From Diplonema papillatum (taxonomy: Eukaryota; Euglenozoa; Diplonemea; Diplonemida; Diplonemidae): a stretch of 64,000 bases of DNA. The notes under the pieces are model-generated. The model worked only from the letters and a program-made list of their open reading frames with translations, was not told where the DNA came from and searched no databases. Shown here one piece after another: positions 9,765-20,826 of this stretch. The stretch spans positions 1 through 64,000 of the forward strand of contig JAPJBO010000558.1 in assembly GCA_030068145.1 (NCBI GenBank). The letters run 5' to 3'. The first letter of the stretch is position 1. Each line of letters opens with the position of its first letter. The position numbers and the translations under genes are program-made.

Positions 9765-10628
9765 CTACTGTTGGAAGCTGATGCCGTAGGTGCCGTCCGG
9801 ATTCTGCGTGGTCTTGAAGTTGTCGACGGACATGCCGAAGTAGCCGAGAACCGAGTTTCCGATGCCCTTGAGGGACTGCATGGCCTCGTCCATCTGCTCC
9901 TTCTTCCGCTTTTCGACCAGCGGCGCGAGCCGGGCGACGGCAGCCTGCGCCGTCCTGTTGCGGGGGTCCAGCTTCAGCAGGGCTTCGGCGTCCTGCTGGG
10001 CCATGTACAAGTCGTCCCCGCCGAGCGCCTCGCACGCCTGCAGCCGCCGGGAGTGCGCTTTTTCGTAGTCAGGCCGCAGCGCGAGGGCGGCGGTGCAGTC
10101 TTGCTCGACGGCGCGCCAGTCCTCGAGCTTCAGGTAGCACGCGGCCCGGTTGCAGTGGTACACAGCTCCTTCGGCGGCCTTCTTCGGGATGACTTCGAGG
10201 GCGGCCGTGTACGCGTCGATGGCCTCCTGGTGCTGCCCTTGCGCGAAGAGGGTGTTGCCGGTTTTTTTGTGCGCTTCGGCCTCCTCGACCTTGGCCGCCC
10301 GCAGGCTCGTCAGGGCGCCGAAGGCGCGGCGCGCCAGCAGCAGGTCCGCCTCCTTCGCCAGGCTCTCGGCTCGCGCCGCCTGGCGGGCCGTGCGGCCCCC
10401 CACCGCGGCGGCCCACCAACCTTCGAAGTACCGCGCGCGAAGCGCCCGGTTCTGCTCGTCCTCCCTTCTGCACGCTTTCCAGTGCTGAACCCGCAGCATC
10501 CCCTTCAACCGCCGGCGGCGGTTGGTGGCCCCGGCGGCCTTTTCGGCCGCGCCGTTTTCAACTTCGGGTGCATCGGACGGGCTTTCGACCACGACTACAT
10601 CGTCGTCCAGCTCTTCGATGAATCCCAT
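9765..10628 (-). CDS. TTC1: TTC1-like tetratricopeptide co-chaperone
   Basis: 287 codons starting at the ATG at 10628 (MGFIEELDDDVVVV); the frame is open 26 codons further upstream, but that part is not conserved-looking. An acidic, basic and alanine-rich N-terminal half is followed by three tetratricopeptide repeats (from KKTGNTLFAQGQHQEAIDAY through NRAACYLKLEDWRAVEQDC to AQQDAEALLKLDPRN). The C-terminus, LKGIGNSVLGYFGMSVDNF and NPDGTYGISF, is the hallmark of TTC1. TTC1 proteins are cytosolic adaptors that bind chaperones and Ras/G-protein partners. The length fits the family (human about 290). The promoter side contains a broken duplicate of its own 5' end (10857-11220). Single exon as seen here. 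Confidence 0.9.
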   Translation of the reverse strand: MGFIEELDDDVVVVESPSDAPEVENGAAEKAAGATNRRRRLKGMLRVQHWKACRREDEQNRALRARYFEGWWAAAVGGRTARQAARAESLAKEADLLLARRAFGALTSLRAAKVEEAEAHKKTGNTLFAQGQHQEAIDAYTAALEVIPKKAAEGAVYHCNRAACYLKLEDWRAVEQDCTAALALRPDYEKAHSRRLQACEALGGDDLYMAQQDAEALLKLDPRNRTAQAAVARLAPLVEKRKKEQMDEAMQSLKGIGNSVLGYFGMSVDNFKTTQNPDGTYGISFQQ

Positions 10629-10856
10629 GTTGACACGGATAGTTCTTTCCTTCCCCCCAGCAGCTGCGTTTCTTTTGTGTTGTATTGTAGTACAGTCCAT
10701 GAACACTTACCGACTGCCTGGGGCGGGCCTTCCTTTTGGTTGGGTCTTTGTTTGCTTCTTTTTTTTGTTAGTTTCGGTGCCGTCTTCTGCACTGACTGAC
10801 TACTGACTACGCAAACGGGGTGAACAGGTGTGCTAGGCTTGTTACGCCTGGGGCCG

Positions 10857-11220
10857 TGCGGTCCCCACCGCGGCGGCCCACCACCCTTCGAAGTACCGAG
10901 CGCGAAGCGCCCGGTTCTGCTCGTCTTCCCTTCTGCACGCTTTCCAGTGCTGGACCCGCAGCATCCCCTTCAACCGCCGGCGGCGGTTGGTGGCCCCGGC
11001 GGCCTTTCGGCCGCGCCGTTTTCAACTTCGGTGCATCGGACGGGCTTTCGACCACGACTACATCGTCGTCCGGCTCTTCGATGAATCTCATGTTGACACG
11101 GATAGTTCTTTCCTTCCCCCCAGCAGCTGCTTTTTTTTGTGTCGAACTGCATGCTCCGATGAACATTCGTCGATTGTCCCGGGGACCTTTCTGTTGGTTG
11201 GGGTATTGCTTCTTATTCTA
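10857..11220 (-). pseudogene. Broken tandem duplicate of the TTC1 5' end
   Basis: Plus-strand 10857-11220 is about 90-95 percent identical to 10390-10760, covering the TTC1 5' flank, start codon and first 75 or so codons. Single-base deletions (CCTTTTCGG becomes CCTTTCGG; CTTCGGGTG becomes CTTCGGTG) shift the frame, and the TPR-coding part is missing. The similarity extends upstream of the start codon, so the copy arose by DNA duplication rather than from mRNA. Confidence 0.85.
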
Positions 11221-12455
11221 TTTGTTTTCGGTGATACCCAGTGTTCCCCCAAAGGCCGATGACCCGGTCTTCTTAAAAAATGGCTAACCTCACTTTTGGT
11301 GAGGAATTCCAAAACCTGTTCCGGGCTTTTTTTTTTTTTTTTTTTTGGTGCCCCGGGAGTAAAGGGGGGGGGCGAATAGTTGTACTTATTCGACAGACAC
11401 CTGTATGCCAAAAAGTTTTTTTTTATTTGACCCCCCCAATTATTTGCCAGACAGACAACCGTGCGACGGACAACAGTCAGGTAGCACCCAAAAATTGCCC
11501 TCCCATGTTTCCAGCAGATCTGCGTCATTTCGCAATACGCGATACTGCGCGGCATCCACAACTCGATCTCCACAACTCGATCACCCTCCGCGGAGAGTCG
11601 CGATTGGTCCCTTGGATTGGCTTTGTACTAGGCATTATGCCGGTTCATCAGCCAGGCCATCGTCAAGGGCGGGGCATGGGGGTATGGTCCCGGGATGGCG
11701 GGGGTGCCGTCTTGACAGCCAAAGAGATGGCACTGGACGAAGTCCTCGATCGCACGTTCGGCGGAGTGTATGAGATACCAGACGAGGCGGGTGAATGAGC
11801 GACGCGACGATCTGAAGACATAAAATGTGAACTTACACTCTGAAAACACAGCACGGACCGCACCCGGCCATAAAGAAACATCAAACAATCCTGATGTTTC
11901 TTTGTCCTCGAACATCAATACGATTTACAATCTGCGCAGTACCGCTTGGGTCCGAAGTGCTTGCCGCGTAAGATACGGTGAAGAATATCATGATGGCTAG
12001 CTACGAGAACTAGCGGGCGGCCAGCTTCCGCCGTCTTGCCCGTGTGTCTAAGCCAGTGGCGTCGCCCCGCGCCCTTTCTACTTACCCTAAACAGAAGTAC
12101 ATTCTGGACTGCTGTAAGTCCAGGCCGGAAATATTTTAATCCGGAATAAACATGGAGCAGCACGTAGCAATAGCACGTAGCAGCAGCGCGTATGCGTACG
12201 TAGCATCTACATGGTATACGTAGCAGCAACGTATGTGTATGCATGCACACACCACCACGCAGTATGAGTACGTAGAGTAAGTACTGCTATCCTCTACACG
12301 TGCTCCAGCAGACCTTTTCCGTCCGGGTTATTTCCGGTCCGGACCGTCACTAACAGCACGGCATCTGCAGTTCAGGGGCAAGTTGTAACGGAACGTAGTT
12401 GCAGCAGTAGTTTGAACTTGATATGCAGCAACAATCTGTGAGACTGCACAAGCCG
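11221..12455. other. Spacer, nothing recognised
   Basis: Contains a run of about 18 T at 11329-11346, G- and C-rich homopolymers near 11365 and 11435, and a TACGTAGCA-rich stretch near 12160-12235. No gene, tRNA or transposon end could be supported. Confidence 0.4.
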
Positions 12456-12780
12456 CTACCTCTTTGCACGCGTTGTGCCATGCTTCGGTCGCTTCTTGTC
12501 CCGCGTATTGTTTGTCTCCGGTGCGCTTCACGTCCGCTGTGCAGTTTGACGAGCTCAAGGAATCACCAGATGATCCAGCGCACTTCCTTTTCTCCCTCGC
12601 GGGTTGTCCCCGCGGCCGGGATCTCGATTCCTGATGTTCCTTGCCTTCACTACCTTTGACGGCTGCTCCGGCCTCGGCTTCTGCGGCGCTTCCACCGGCT
12701 TGCTCGTCGTCGCGTCCGCGCTTTCGCGGGCAGGCGCCGTCCGTCCCTAACGCACGTTCACCGTTCGTCGGTGGTTCCGC
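12456..12780 (-). pseudogene. C-terminal part of an unknown basic protein family (copy 1)
   Basis: The minus strand ends RPKHGTTRAKR then TAG at 12456, nearly the same C-terminal peptide as the frames ending at 14019 (RRKHDTPRAKR) and 54489 (RRKHDTVRSKR). Upstream sequence is rich in K, R, E and P codons in more than one frame, and the frame of the C-terminal peptide meets a stop about 25 codons upstream. Either an intron lies there or the copy is broken. Lysine/arginine richness suggests a nuclear, nucleic-acid-binding protein, but nothing identifies it. Confidence 0.4.
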
Positions 12781-12797
12781 GGTCGACCCCCAAACAA

Positions 12798-13050
12798 CGG
12801 ATCGAGGCCAGACGGATCTCAAACCTAGCGAGCTGCACGCCGTGCACATGGCACGGCGGATCTCAGCCAAAGCGAGCTGCACGTCATCGAGGCCAGACGG
12901 ATCTCAAACCAAGCGAGCTGCACGCCGTGCACGTGGCACGGCGAATCTCAGCCAAAGCGAGCTGCACGTCAGCGACCAGGCGGACCCCAACCAGGCGAGC
13001 TGCCGCCGAGCGCGGCGGACCTCAGCCAAGCGAGTCTCGTCACGATTAGG
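12798..13050. repeat. Minisatellite, 85-bp unit with an internal half-unit
   Basis: The segment ATCGAGGCCAGACGGATCTC to GCGAGCTGCACGTC repeats twice almost exactly (12798-12882 and 12883-12967), followed by a diverged third part. Inside each unit a half-length motif (GGATCTCA then CGAGCTGCACG) repeats, so the array grew from a roughly 42-bp unit. Confidence 0.75.
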
Positions 13051-14018
13051 CGCTGGCCAGGCACCACACGAATATCCACGGCTTGCACGTCAAGTACTGG
13101 ACAGGACGGATCTCAGCTGGAACAGCTGCACCGTCGATCGGCGTGCGACGACCCCCCCTCAGGTGCGCCGCGCCTCGCACCTCAGGCATCAGCCTGGCAT
13201 GCCCCCCCTGCATGCTTTGCTACACGGGTATTCAGTCCCGGCGAGCAGTTGCAGGGCGCTCTCCAGCCAAACGAGTTGAACAGAAACAAATGACTGATCC
13301 GGTGGAGATCCGCGCTCCTGCCGGGGCTTTGCTCGGGATTAGCTGAATTAAACACCTATTTATTTATAACTTTCATACAAGGATTTCTTTCTAACTTTCA
13401 TTGTGCATGCACTTTCTTAGAGTTAAAGTTCGCTTGAAATTCCGAGGTTTCTGTGTTGGTTAACAACAGGTTTGTGTTGCCGGAGAGATTGGCCTGTGAA
13501 GGAAACTGGCATCTGCACCTGTGCAATCACTCTTCCCAGAAATCTGCTACAGGCAAACAAAAGCAGCTGACAAATCAACATGGCTCGCATCTCAGCAAGT
13601 ATGTCGGGTTCCTTCTGGGCCTTTCGACCACGCACTGGTCGCACATTGCTTTGTGGTGCTGTATGCAGGTCAGCTTGGCAACGTTCTGGGGCCTTTGCGA
13701 GATGAAACACCAGAGTCTCACTTTTCTGCGCCTTCTGCGCGGTCAAGTCACCAAATGTCCAACCAGCAGGCACGCACACACGAACCTAGGGACGATGGCC
13801 TGTGGATCTTACAGTACTGTAGCCAGTAAGTTACGCCAACCGCAAAAGTCGCGTTTCAGCGTGCTACGACAAAGTTCCAAATTCCTGGACGATGAACAAT
13901 GTGGGCTTGGCGACTTCTAGGCGACTCGCAGATTAGAGGAGGATGCGCGTCTCCTAAACGTCATGCTGTTGGGGCCTTGTGCTTTGCAAGTTGCCAATAA
14001 GCCGTTCCAGAGACCTAG
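13051..14018. other. Spacer, nothing certain
   Basis: Opposing open frames exist at 13423-13779 (minus) and 13453-13920 (plus), but neither shows a domain, convincing codon bias or splice signals. No repeat structure was found. Confidence 0.35.
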
Positions 14019-14426
14019 TTATCTCTTCGCACGTGGTGTGTCATGCTTTCGCCTCTTTAGCTCGTCTTGATCGTCGCGCTCAGGCGCGCGTTTGGTGCCT
14101 CGCTTCTCCTTCGACTGCTCGTCCAGGTTCATCGGTTGCGCGTCGATTTCTGCTTCTTCACGGCGCTTGGCCGATGGCCGCACTTCGATGGGCGCTCCTC
14201 TACGCCGTTTTGTTGTCGGCTTCGACGCAGAGTTCCTTCGCCGCTTCTTCGCTCGCGTCGGTGTCGTCTTTTTGACCCTCGCCGCTGGTTTCGTTGTTGA
14301 TGTTGCGGTCTCTGATGTTGCTCGTTTTCTGCTGCTCCCGGTAGCAGGATCACTCGATAAGAGAACTTCACAGCCTTCAGGGTGTAGCTGGTTCAAAGAA
14401 AAAGTCAAGTTTTCCCATTCAAGCAT
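14019..14426 (-). CDS. Unknown very basic protein or terminal exon (copy 2 of the RRKHDT family)
   Basis: 135 residues from the ATG at 14426 to TAA at 14019. After about 25 mixed residues (LTFSLNQLHPEGCEVLL) the protein is dominated by K, R, T, S and E, with stretches such as AKKRRRNSASKPTTKRRRG that would act as nuclear localisation signals. It ends LKRRKHDTPRAKR. That ending recurs at 12456 and 54489, so it belongs to a dispersed family. It may be the last exon of a longer gene. A nuclear DNA- or RNA-binding role is inferred from composition only. Confidence 0.5.
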   Translation of the reverse strand: MLEWENLTFSLNQLHPEGCEVLLSSDPATGSSRKRATSETATSTTKPAARVKKTTPTRAKKRRRNSASKPTTKRRRGAPIEVRPSAKRREEAEIDAQPMNLDEQSKEKRGTKRAPERDDQDELKRRKHDTPRAKR

Positions 14427-15049
14427 CAGACTGCAACCGTAGGATGGTGGCGGTAAGGGGTCCGTTCAAAAGAAAAAGGTGACACAGAAGGTTTCGTGTC
14501 CAACTGACGTGACACAAATTTCGGGTTTCCTTCGCCATTCGACGTGATGGTCTTTTGTAGGCACACCTGTGTAGCTCGCTAGCCCGAACCTTTTTGACGA
14601 AGCCGTGCGTTGGCTCAACAAGCGGAGATACGTACGACGTGAGAGTTGAGCACAAGAAAAGCAATACAACAACGAAATGACACGCAAAGTCTCTTCATGC
14701 ACACGAACATCACAGTGTGGAATGACAGACTTGTGACAAATTGTCGACTTTTTTTTTGTCTGCAAAAAATTACTCAGTGTTCGTTCAACCCTGCCTCTAA
14801 ACGCGGAAATTCGGTGTTTTTTGGATTTGTCGGGCTCTTTTGATGCCCCCCTGGTCCTCATGAGGACCCGGATCTTCTTTTCTCCCCTCCGGGGGCGTTG
14901 TGTTTTCCCAGCCAAGAAAAGGTTTTTTTTTCTCGAAAAGTTTTATTTTTGCGTGTGCGCGCGGAAAATTTTTGGGGTCAAAATAACATGGGCACAAAAA
15001 AAATACCTTTCTACTGGTGTGGTCGGTATAGCCAGGGGGAGCTACGGGG
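14427..15049. other. Spacer, nothing recognised
   Basis: AT-rich with several T and A homopolymers near 14750 and 14925-15005. A short palindrome GGTCCTCATGAGGACC lies at about 14851. No gene is supported. Confidence 0.35.
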
Positions 15050-15540
15050 GAACTACGCGGCGAAGCAAAGCTAAGTTCTGGTGAAGCTCTATTCGGGTAA
15101 GTTCGGCGAAGCAAGCATGAGGCTAAGTTCCGTCCGGGCCTCAAGTATGCAAATACCCGGTGCCAAACCACGGGTCAAGAACACCCCGGGCCGGAGCGTA
15201 AAGGGTCAGGAAGTTTTCCCCCTCGAAATGACACCGTGATGGCAGAGTGAACAGCGCAAGGCTTCAGGGCTGGACTCCAGCCTGGAGGTCCCGAGTTCGA
15301 ACCCGGGCGAGGCACTTTTCCGGTCGAACATGATTTTCGGGGATTGTTTCGGATAACAGTAAAGTTCGGGCGAAGCTAAGCCAAGCAAAGTTCGGACGAA
15401 AGCAAAGTTCGGGTGAAGCTAAGTTCTGGGGAAGCAAAGATCGGGAGAAGCTAAGTTCGGGCGATGCTAAAATCTGCCTTCTGGTTAAAGCATAGTTTTG
15501 GTGAAGCAAAGTTCGGGCGATGCTTAGTTCTGGTAGACTG
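15050..15540. repeat. Degenerate tandem repeat, about 19 bp unit
   Basis: Many copies of a unit close to GCTAAGTTCGGGCGAA recur at 15050-15140 and 15355-15540 (GCAAAGTTCGGACGAA, GCTAAGTTCTGGGGAA, GCAAAGATCGGGAGAA and so on). The two blocks are separated by a tRNA-like element that appears to have been inserted among them. Confidence 0.7.
15231..15330 (+). mobile_element. tRNA-derived short interspersed element (copy 1)
   Basis: The segment has an A-box-like GTGATGGCAGAGTGA and a perfect B-box core GAGTTCGAACCCGGG about 45 bp later, followed by GGCACTTTTCCGGTCG. It aligns along its length with the inverted copy at 15651-15740. Lack of a matching acceptor stem and a poor anticodon loop argue against a working tRNA gene. 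Confidence 0.55.
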
Positions 15541-15650
15541 ACTCAAATTCCCCGGGGTGGCCAATAACCGTGAGACAGTGAGAAACTCTGCAAAAAATGC
15601 AAATTTCGGGCACATACGACCCCGAAAACCAACAAATTCCAAAACCCATT

Positions 15651-15740
15651 TTCAACCGGAAAAGTGTCCTTGGCCGGGTTCGAACCCGGGCCACCAGACC
15701 TGAAATCTAGATGCAAATAGCCCTTTTCCAATCACGGGGC
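15651..15740 (-). mobile_element. tRNA-derived short interspersed element (copy 2, inverted)
   Basis: On the minus strand the order is GTGATTGGAAAAGGG, GCATCTAGATTTCAGG, then CCCGGGTTCGAACCCGG and GGACACTTTTCCGGTT. The B-box and 3' flank match copy 1. The T arm leaves a 6-base loop, so it is not a canonical tRNA. Confidence 0.55.
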
Positions 15741-18700
15741 AAAAAAACCCGGAGCCGTGGGAATCGACTCCCAAATTTAACTAAAATCTCACTACAAAAA
15801 AGTGCCCCCCCGACCCCCTAAAAAGTGGGGTTGGCTCGATAGAGCTATTAGCATACCTCTAGTCTCGGAAAATTCTTCATTACTCGTCGCGCAAACTTAC
15901 CACTGGGACGTACGGCATTGTTACTTTCGGCGGCCTGTTGCAATATGAGCGTCAAGTGCCAAAGCAGGGGCCGGAATTTCCTGAATTGCTGAAAACGCTG
16001 CAGACGCAGCTTGAACCGGGGAGAAAAAGGAGAACCAGAACGTGTGGCGATGGCTTTTTTTTCTTTTCTTTTTCTTACTGCATTTTCCTTTTTGACTGGT
16101 GAGCTGCACAAAAGGTTTCTTTTTGTCTCGCATGATACCCGCATTGAACATCGTTCTTAACGGAGAGGGCCAGATCCCAGATCGAGCTGGGACTTATCTT
16201 ATTTCTTTTTCACACATCACTCCGGGGACAGCAAGCTGAATTCGGCCGAGAAGGATCTGGCAGGTGAGCAGTGGCCACGGGCCTACGGGTCAGGTGGCTA
16301 CCAATTTACCGCGCTGAACATGAGTCGGTGTGAAGTCAACCTCAGGACAAAGCGGACGGGGTGTGGCACTGAGCTAAATCCGACTCGCGCTTTTGCATGC
16401 TGCGGTTCGACCGCTACGCTTTTGCCCCGGAGTGAGCTTCTTCTCTCTCTTTACACAACACATACACGCACGTGACTAATAGGAGCAAAAATGCCAGTTG
16501 CAGGCGGTAATCACACTCGTCAAAACAAGGTTGGAGCGGCAGATCGTAAACGGACAAACGCAGGTCCTACCACCGCCTTTTTCTTGAACGCGCACCTGCA
16601 TTGTAGGAAATACTCGAGGAGGCCGCCAGTTGAAAAATCTCAAAGGGGGAGGGCGAGCATGTGCTGCGGTAAATCTGGGCTTAGTGCCGGGCAAACTGTT
16701 TTGTACGTGCCGGAGGAAGTTAGCCAGTGTGTGAGATGATCCTTAAGGTATTCTCCTTCGAAACACGCAGCCAGCGCTCTCTTTCGATCAATTAGTTGTT
16801 CCTACAAAAAGCGAGACCCATTTCTTCTACGGTCGATGTAGCGAAATAAGCACCAGGCGGTCCTCCCGAGTATTTTAGACTGCTTCTTATAGTAAGCGGT
16901 CGGTCTTTTTGAAGTCTCCGTTTGACTTGTGAGGCGGGGGGACGGGAGGTTTTCCTTTGTGCTGTTAGAGCAGAGTCTGGGCGGTGTGTTTCCATTCCTT
17001 TTCATACTTTGAGTCGATTTTACTTTACTTTACTGAGACATGCGGCAATGTTGTCATTCTCCCCATTCGTATCCCTTCGTTCGGTCCCTGGAGGCCCCTT
17101 CTGTTGCCCTGGATGTTCTTTCTCGTTTTTCCTTTTCCCGCAGCTTTTCTCGTGACTTCGAACGGAATTGTTTTGAGTCACCCGGTACTACGCAAAACAG
17201 TTGAAGACAGGAAAACACCGGACAACGGAACTACGGGCGTGGCGTGTTCGCCATTCAAGGAAGGAAGGACGAAAACACGGTCAGATCAGGACGTATGCAG
17301 TCGTTTGTATGCAACCTCGGCCTTGCTCCGCGGACAAGTACGGCTGGCCTTCTCCCCCTGTTTGTACGGGGATTCCTTACTGTAGCTTTTGAGGCTCTCA
17401 GGCTCTTGCTCAGATAGCTGAAGCAGGGACGACGGCCTGAGTGGCAATGAAGGGTTGCGTTTCTACCAATCCCTGATGGGGGTCAGGTCAAGCGGTTCGA
17501 GGTTTTCTAACGGTTTCGTGTGATTTGTGGTTTGTTTGAAAATACAACTTTTTCTGGTGGCGGACTTCACTTATAGAGACAGAGAAGCCGGTTGCCAGCG
17601 GTGATTTTACCTCATTGAAGTGTAGCCGACGTTATTCCACTCTTCTTCCCGACAGCTGACGGGGCGCCGGCCGAGATCAGTGACACATCCCGTTTTTTTT
17701 TAGAGTGAAAGTTCGGTACTCAAGGAGTTTGAACCTCTGGATATGCTTCAAGAGTAGGAATACTGTGACCCATCACGTGCCATGTGCTGGCCCATTTGCA
17801 TGTATTCCTATAAAAGCGCTATTGGCACCTTCAACGCCGAATCCCTCAAAATCGCGCCTGGGCACAGTTGAACTACCGCCAGCTACTCTGCATTGCCTAT
17901 CAGTTGTTGGGAGTATTCGGAGGAGAGTACCTATTTGCTACTACTGTTGCTGCGCTAAAGGTTGTTATTAAGAGAGGTCACGATGTGTCTCGGGTTTTGC
18001 GCGGTCGACGACTTATGTCGTTCTGATTTCTGATAATGCTTGCTTACCTTTCTTTTTGCAAGGCTGGTTCAGCCGAAGGATCTACACATCTGAGTCCGAA
18101 AATGCAACTGTGAAAGACGTTGAAGACCCGCTGCGCGTAGTCACTCGGGGAAACACGCTGCTCATGGCATGCACGGGGTACCTAACGCAAACCCAGCTAG
18201 TGCTAGTACTTATTTCACCGCCGAAGAGGTGATTGCAGACAGTGGGGCTGGTCCGAGCAGCGTTGTGGCTCCCGATTGTGCACCTGGTACCCAGGCACGG
18301 GGCTCCGCTTTCCATCATGCATGGGGGCTCTCAAAACCCGAGAGCGACAGGTCACGGGTCATGCAGGACATACACGGTTGATAGGTGCCACCTGACTGGT
18401 CTCCAAACAAGAATCTCGCAAGCCGAAGCCCGTTTGCCGCTGGAAACGGATAAAGCCCCAGATCCGAAGATGCTAACCTCCCCCAAAAGGGAGCAGCTTG
18501 GTTCAGCAAAAAGCGACAGGGTTGTGGCATTTCCTTGTTGCGGCCTCCCTAGTTTGCGGGGTGTGCTAATACATTTGCGCGCCCCTCCTTCATTGCTGTT
18601 GCCAGCACACGACTCTGACAGTATGCTGACCCTTCTCTCCTGCTCTTGTTCGGCAAGCGTCAGACTATTCCACCCCAGGTGGTTGATTCCTTTTTGGCAG

Positions 18701-19028
18701 GATCGTTACCGGAGGAAGGGGAACTTTTTCTTTTTAAAAAGGAGGGAGCAAGGGACTGTAAAGGTCTAGCGTCTGATACGCAGAAAACCCCCGCAGAAGC
18801 TACGTTGACCAGTCCACCAACACAGGTGTTGTGGAGTTTTTCAATTTTTGGTCCTAAGATGGATTTGTTTTTTTCCTCCAAAGCTTAAACCAGGTCTTTC
18901 AGCATCAAACACAATAAACTTGTACTTTAAAGTCCCCCGAAGGGGGGGCCTTCGAGACAAAATGGGGGAGAATATGCAAGGAAGTCCAAAGCAAGAAGGT
19001 TGAAGTAGCTAAAGAAATGGCTACTCTT
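15741..19028. other. Long spacer with scattered repeat remnants
   Basis: No gene is supported in 3.3 kb. Two short inverted matches to the VIPER-like terminal repeats occur at about 16570-16640 (CACCTGCATTGTAGGAAAT then ACTCGAGGAGGC) and 16835-16875 (AAGCACCAGGCGGTCCTCC then GAGTATTT). Open frames of 60-180 codons on both strands show no domains. Confidence 0.35.
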
Positions 19029-19089
19029 CCACCGAGAGCAGATTGCCACGAGAGCCCGTAGGACTCCCGTGGCAATCTGCTCTGGTGGC
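19029..19089. repeat. Near-perfect 25-bp hairpin
   Basis: The arms CCACCGAGAGCAGATTGCC (extending to ACGAGAG) and GGCAATCTGCTCTGGTGG pair across a loop of about 9 bases, with two mismatches. It lies in a gene-free region. It could be a small inverted-repeat element, a hairpin RNA source or a relic of an inverted duplication. Confidence 0.7.
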
Positions 19090-19686
19090 TAACGTAAGAA
19101 GATTGCGTTGCTGCAGCATCACCTGACTTGTATGCGCCGAGAGAGCTACACCGGGGGGGCCGCAAGCCTGACAGCTTCTGTGACACTGATTTTCACGCGC
19201 GCTTGGTTTGTACACAAACGCCCCTGGAAACCAAAACGGCTGTCCAGAAACGTGCGCGTAGCTCTCGAGGAATGCAGAAAAGTCAGGTGACAGGCTACGA
19301 AAAAACGGGTAACGGCGCAGTTCGTGGAAGGAACACACTAGCTGCCGGCAACGATTTCAACCGTCACGATCGTTCTTCTTAGCTGTAACAAGTACTGTCT
19401 CCAGGGAAGCAGATTGGGTGTCGTAAAACCCCATTGCGAGTGTCCGGTGAAGCCCCTCGTCAATGCCACCCAGCGGCTATGACACGTATTGCGTATTGCC
19501 GGGCGCTAGCGTCCGGCGGGAGCAGCATAACACGGTCGCATCAGAAAGGTGAGTCGAGAGGCATCAGTCCACTCTGTCAAGGGACAAAAGCACAAACACA
19601 ACAAGAGCCCCGCTTGGGTGTGAAGAAGGGAGCCTCCTAGCGTAGGCTGCATCATGGATTCTGATGCAAAAAAAAACTCGAAATGA

Positions 19687-19852
19687 GAGGGAAATACTCG
19701 AGGGGCTGCCTTGTGCTTTCTTCGAAGGAGGGGAGAAACAATACCCGCCACTGAACCCAGATTCACATGTGTTTCGTGTGGGCTACAGCACATTTACCTC
19801 CTTTGATCTTTTGCAGCTGGCAGCCTCCTCAAGCATTTCCTACAAAAAAAAA
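19687..19852 (+). mobile_element. Solo terminal repeat of the VIPER-like element, internally deleted
   Basis: Highly similar to 28178-28380: GAAATACTCGAGGGGCTGCC, GAAGGAGG, GAGAAACAATAC, then directly CCCGCCACTGAACCCAGATT and the rest of the second repeat block to CCTCCTCAAGCATTTCC. About 40 bp containing the GTTGAACGCTTACG junction are missing. It is the youngest-looking solo copy in the window. Confidence 0.8.
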
Positions 19853-20826
19853 GGGAGCGCAAGACTTCGTCAGAAAAAAGCCATTAGGGACTGGGTCTCT
19901 TTTTCCCGCGCCCATCGACAGCTCGTGCCAGACTAGCCCACCGGGAGTGGCTGGTTCCTACTAAGCAGGGTCTCTACCGTCCGGAAATTGTATATGCTTG
20001 AAATGATGGCGCTTCTTCTTTGGCCCTTACGAGCGAACAGGGTTCTTTCTATGGAAGGGGGGGCCCCGGCTTTTGTCAACCTTTGGCCAAGTCCCGGGGG
20101 ACTGACGGACAATAATTAACAAGGGCCCCGGGGACCAGAGCTGTTGTCTTGATTTCTGAGTTGGCGACGAAACTCGGTCAGACAAACATCCAAACTGGAA
20201 GGGGGTGTGGTACTAACTTCCACCTAGCCCCCCCCCCCGAAATGAGCACCGCCGGCCTGAACATGCTACAAACATAACCTTGGTGAAACGCGGTGATTCA
20301 GGGTCTGCCTTTTCTGCTATAGTTCGGCCAGCTGTACCGGCCATTTCGGAGAGCGAGTTTCGTTTTCGCACCAACAGTGCTAGGTCAGTTGTGCCGGTCA
20401 AGACTTCCATGGATACGGTTACTCAGAATGCCTTCGCACACCACACACTACTACAACGAACGCCAGAAAACATTCCCCGAGCTCTCTTTTTTGTGGTGTG
20501 AAAACTGGCGGGGCTACGTGTTACAGCCGACCAATCGGGGGGTAACGAGCTGGCTGCTGTCTTTTTTTTGGGGGGGGCCTCCTGTACCTGTTGACCGAGC
20601 CTTGTCCACAGATGGGTCAAACTCTGTCAGACTGACCGAGTTTGGCATCCACAAGCGACGCCCCCCGGGAGGGGGTCACTTTTCATAGTTTAATGGGTCT
20701 GGATTCTTTCTTCTTTTTCCACCTTCGTGTGTCGTGCGCACCTCGTTGTCCTTCGCGGTTCGTCTTTGTCGTAAACCAAGGTTGGAGGTCAAGCTCGCGC
20801 AAACTTGTGGGACGGCAGCTACTGTT
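19853..20826. other. Spacer, nothing recognised
   Basis: Homopolymeric G and C runs near 20060 and 20228 and T/G-rich sequence near 20560. No coding, RNA or transposon signal is supported. Confidence 0.35.

Noticed and set aside
15231-15740. Functional tRNA genes
   Set aside because: The B-box is good, but acceptor stems do not pair, the T loop has the wrong size and no proper anticodon arm forms.
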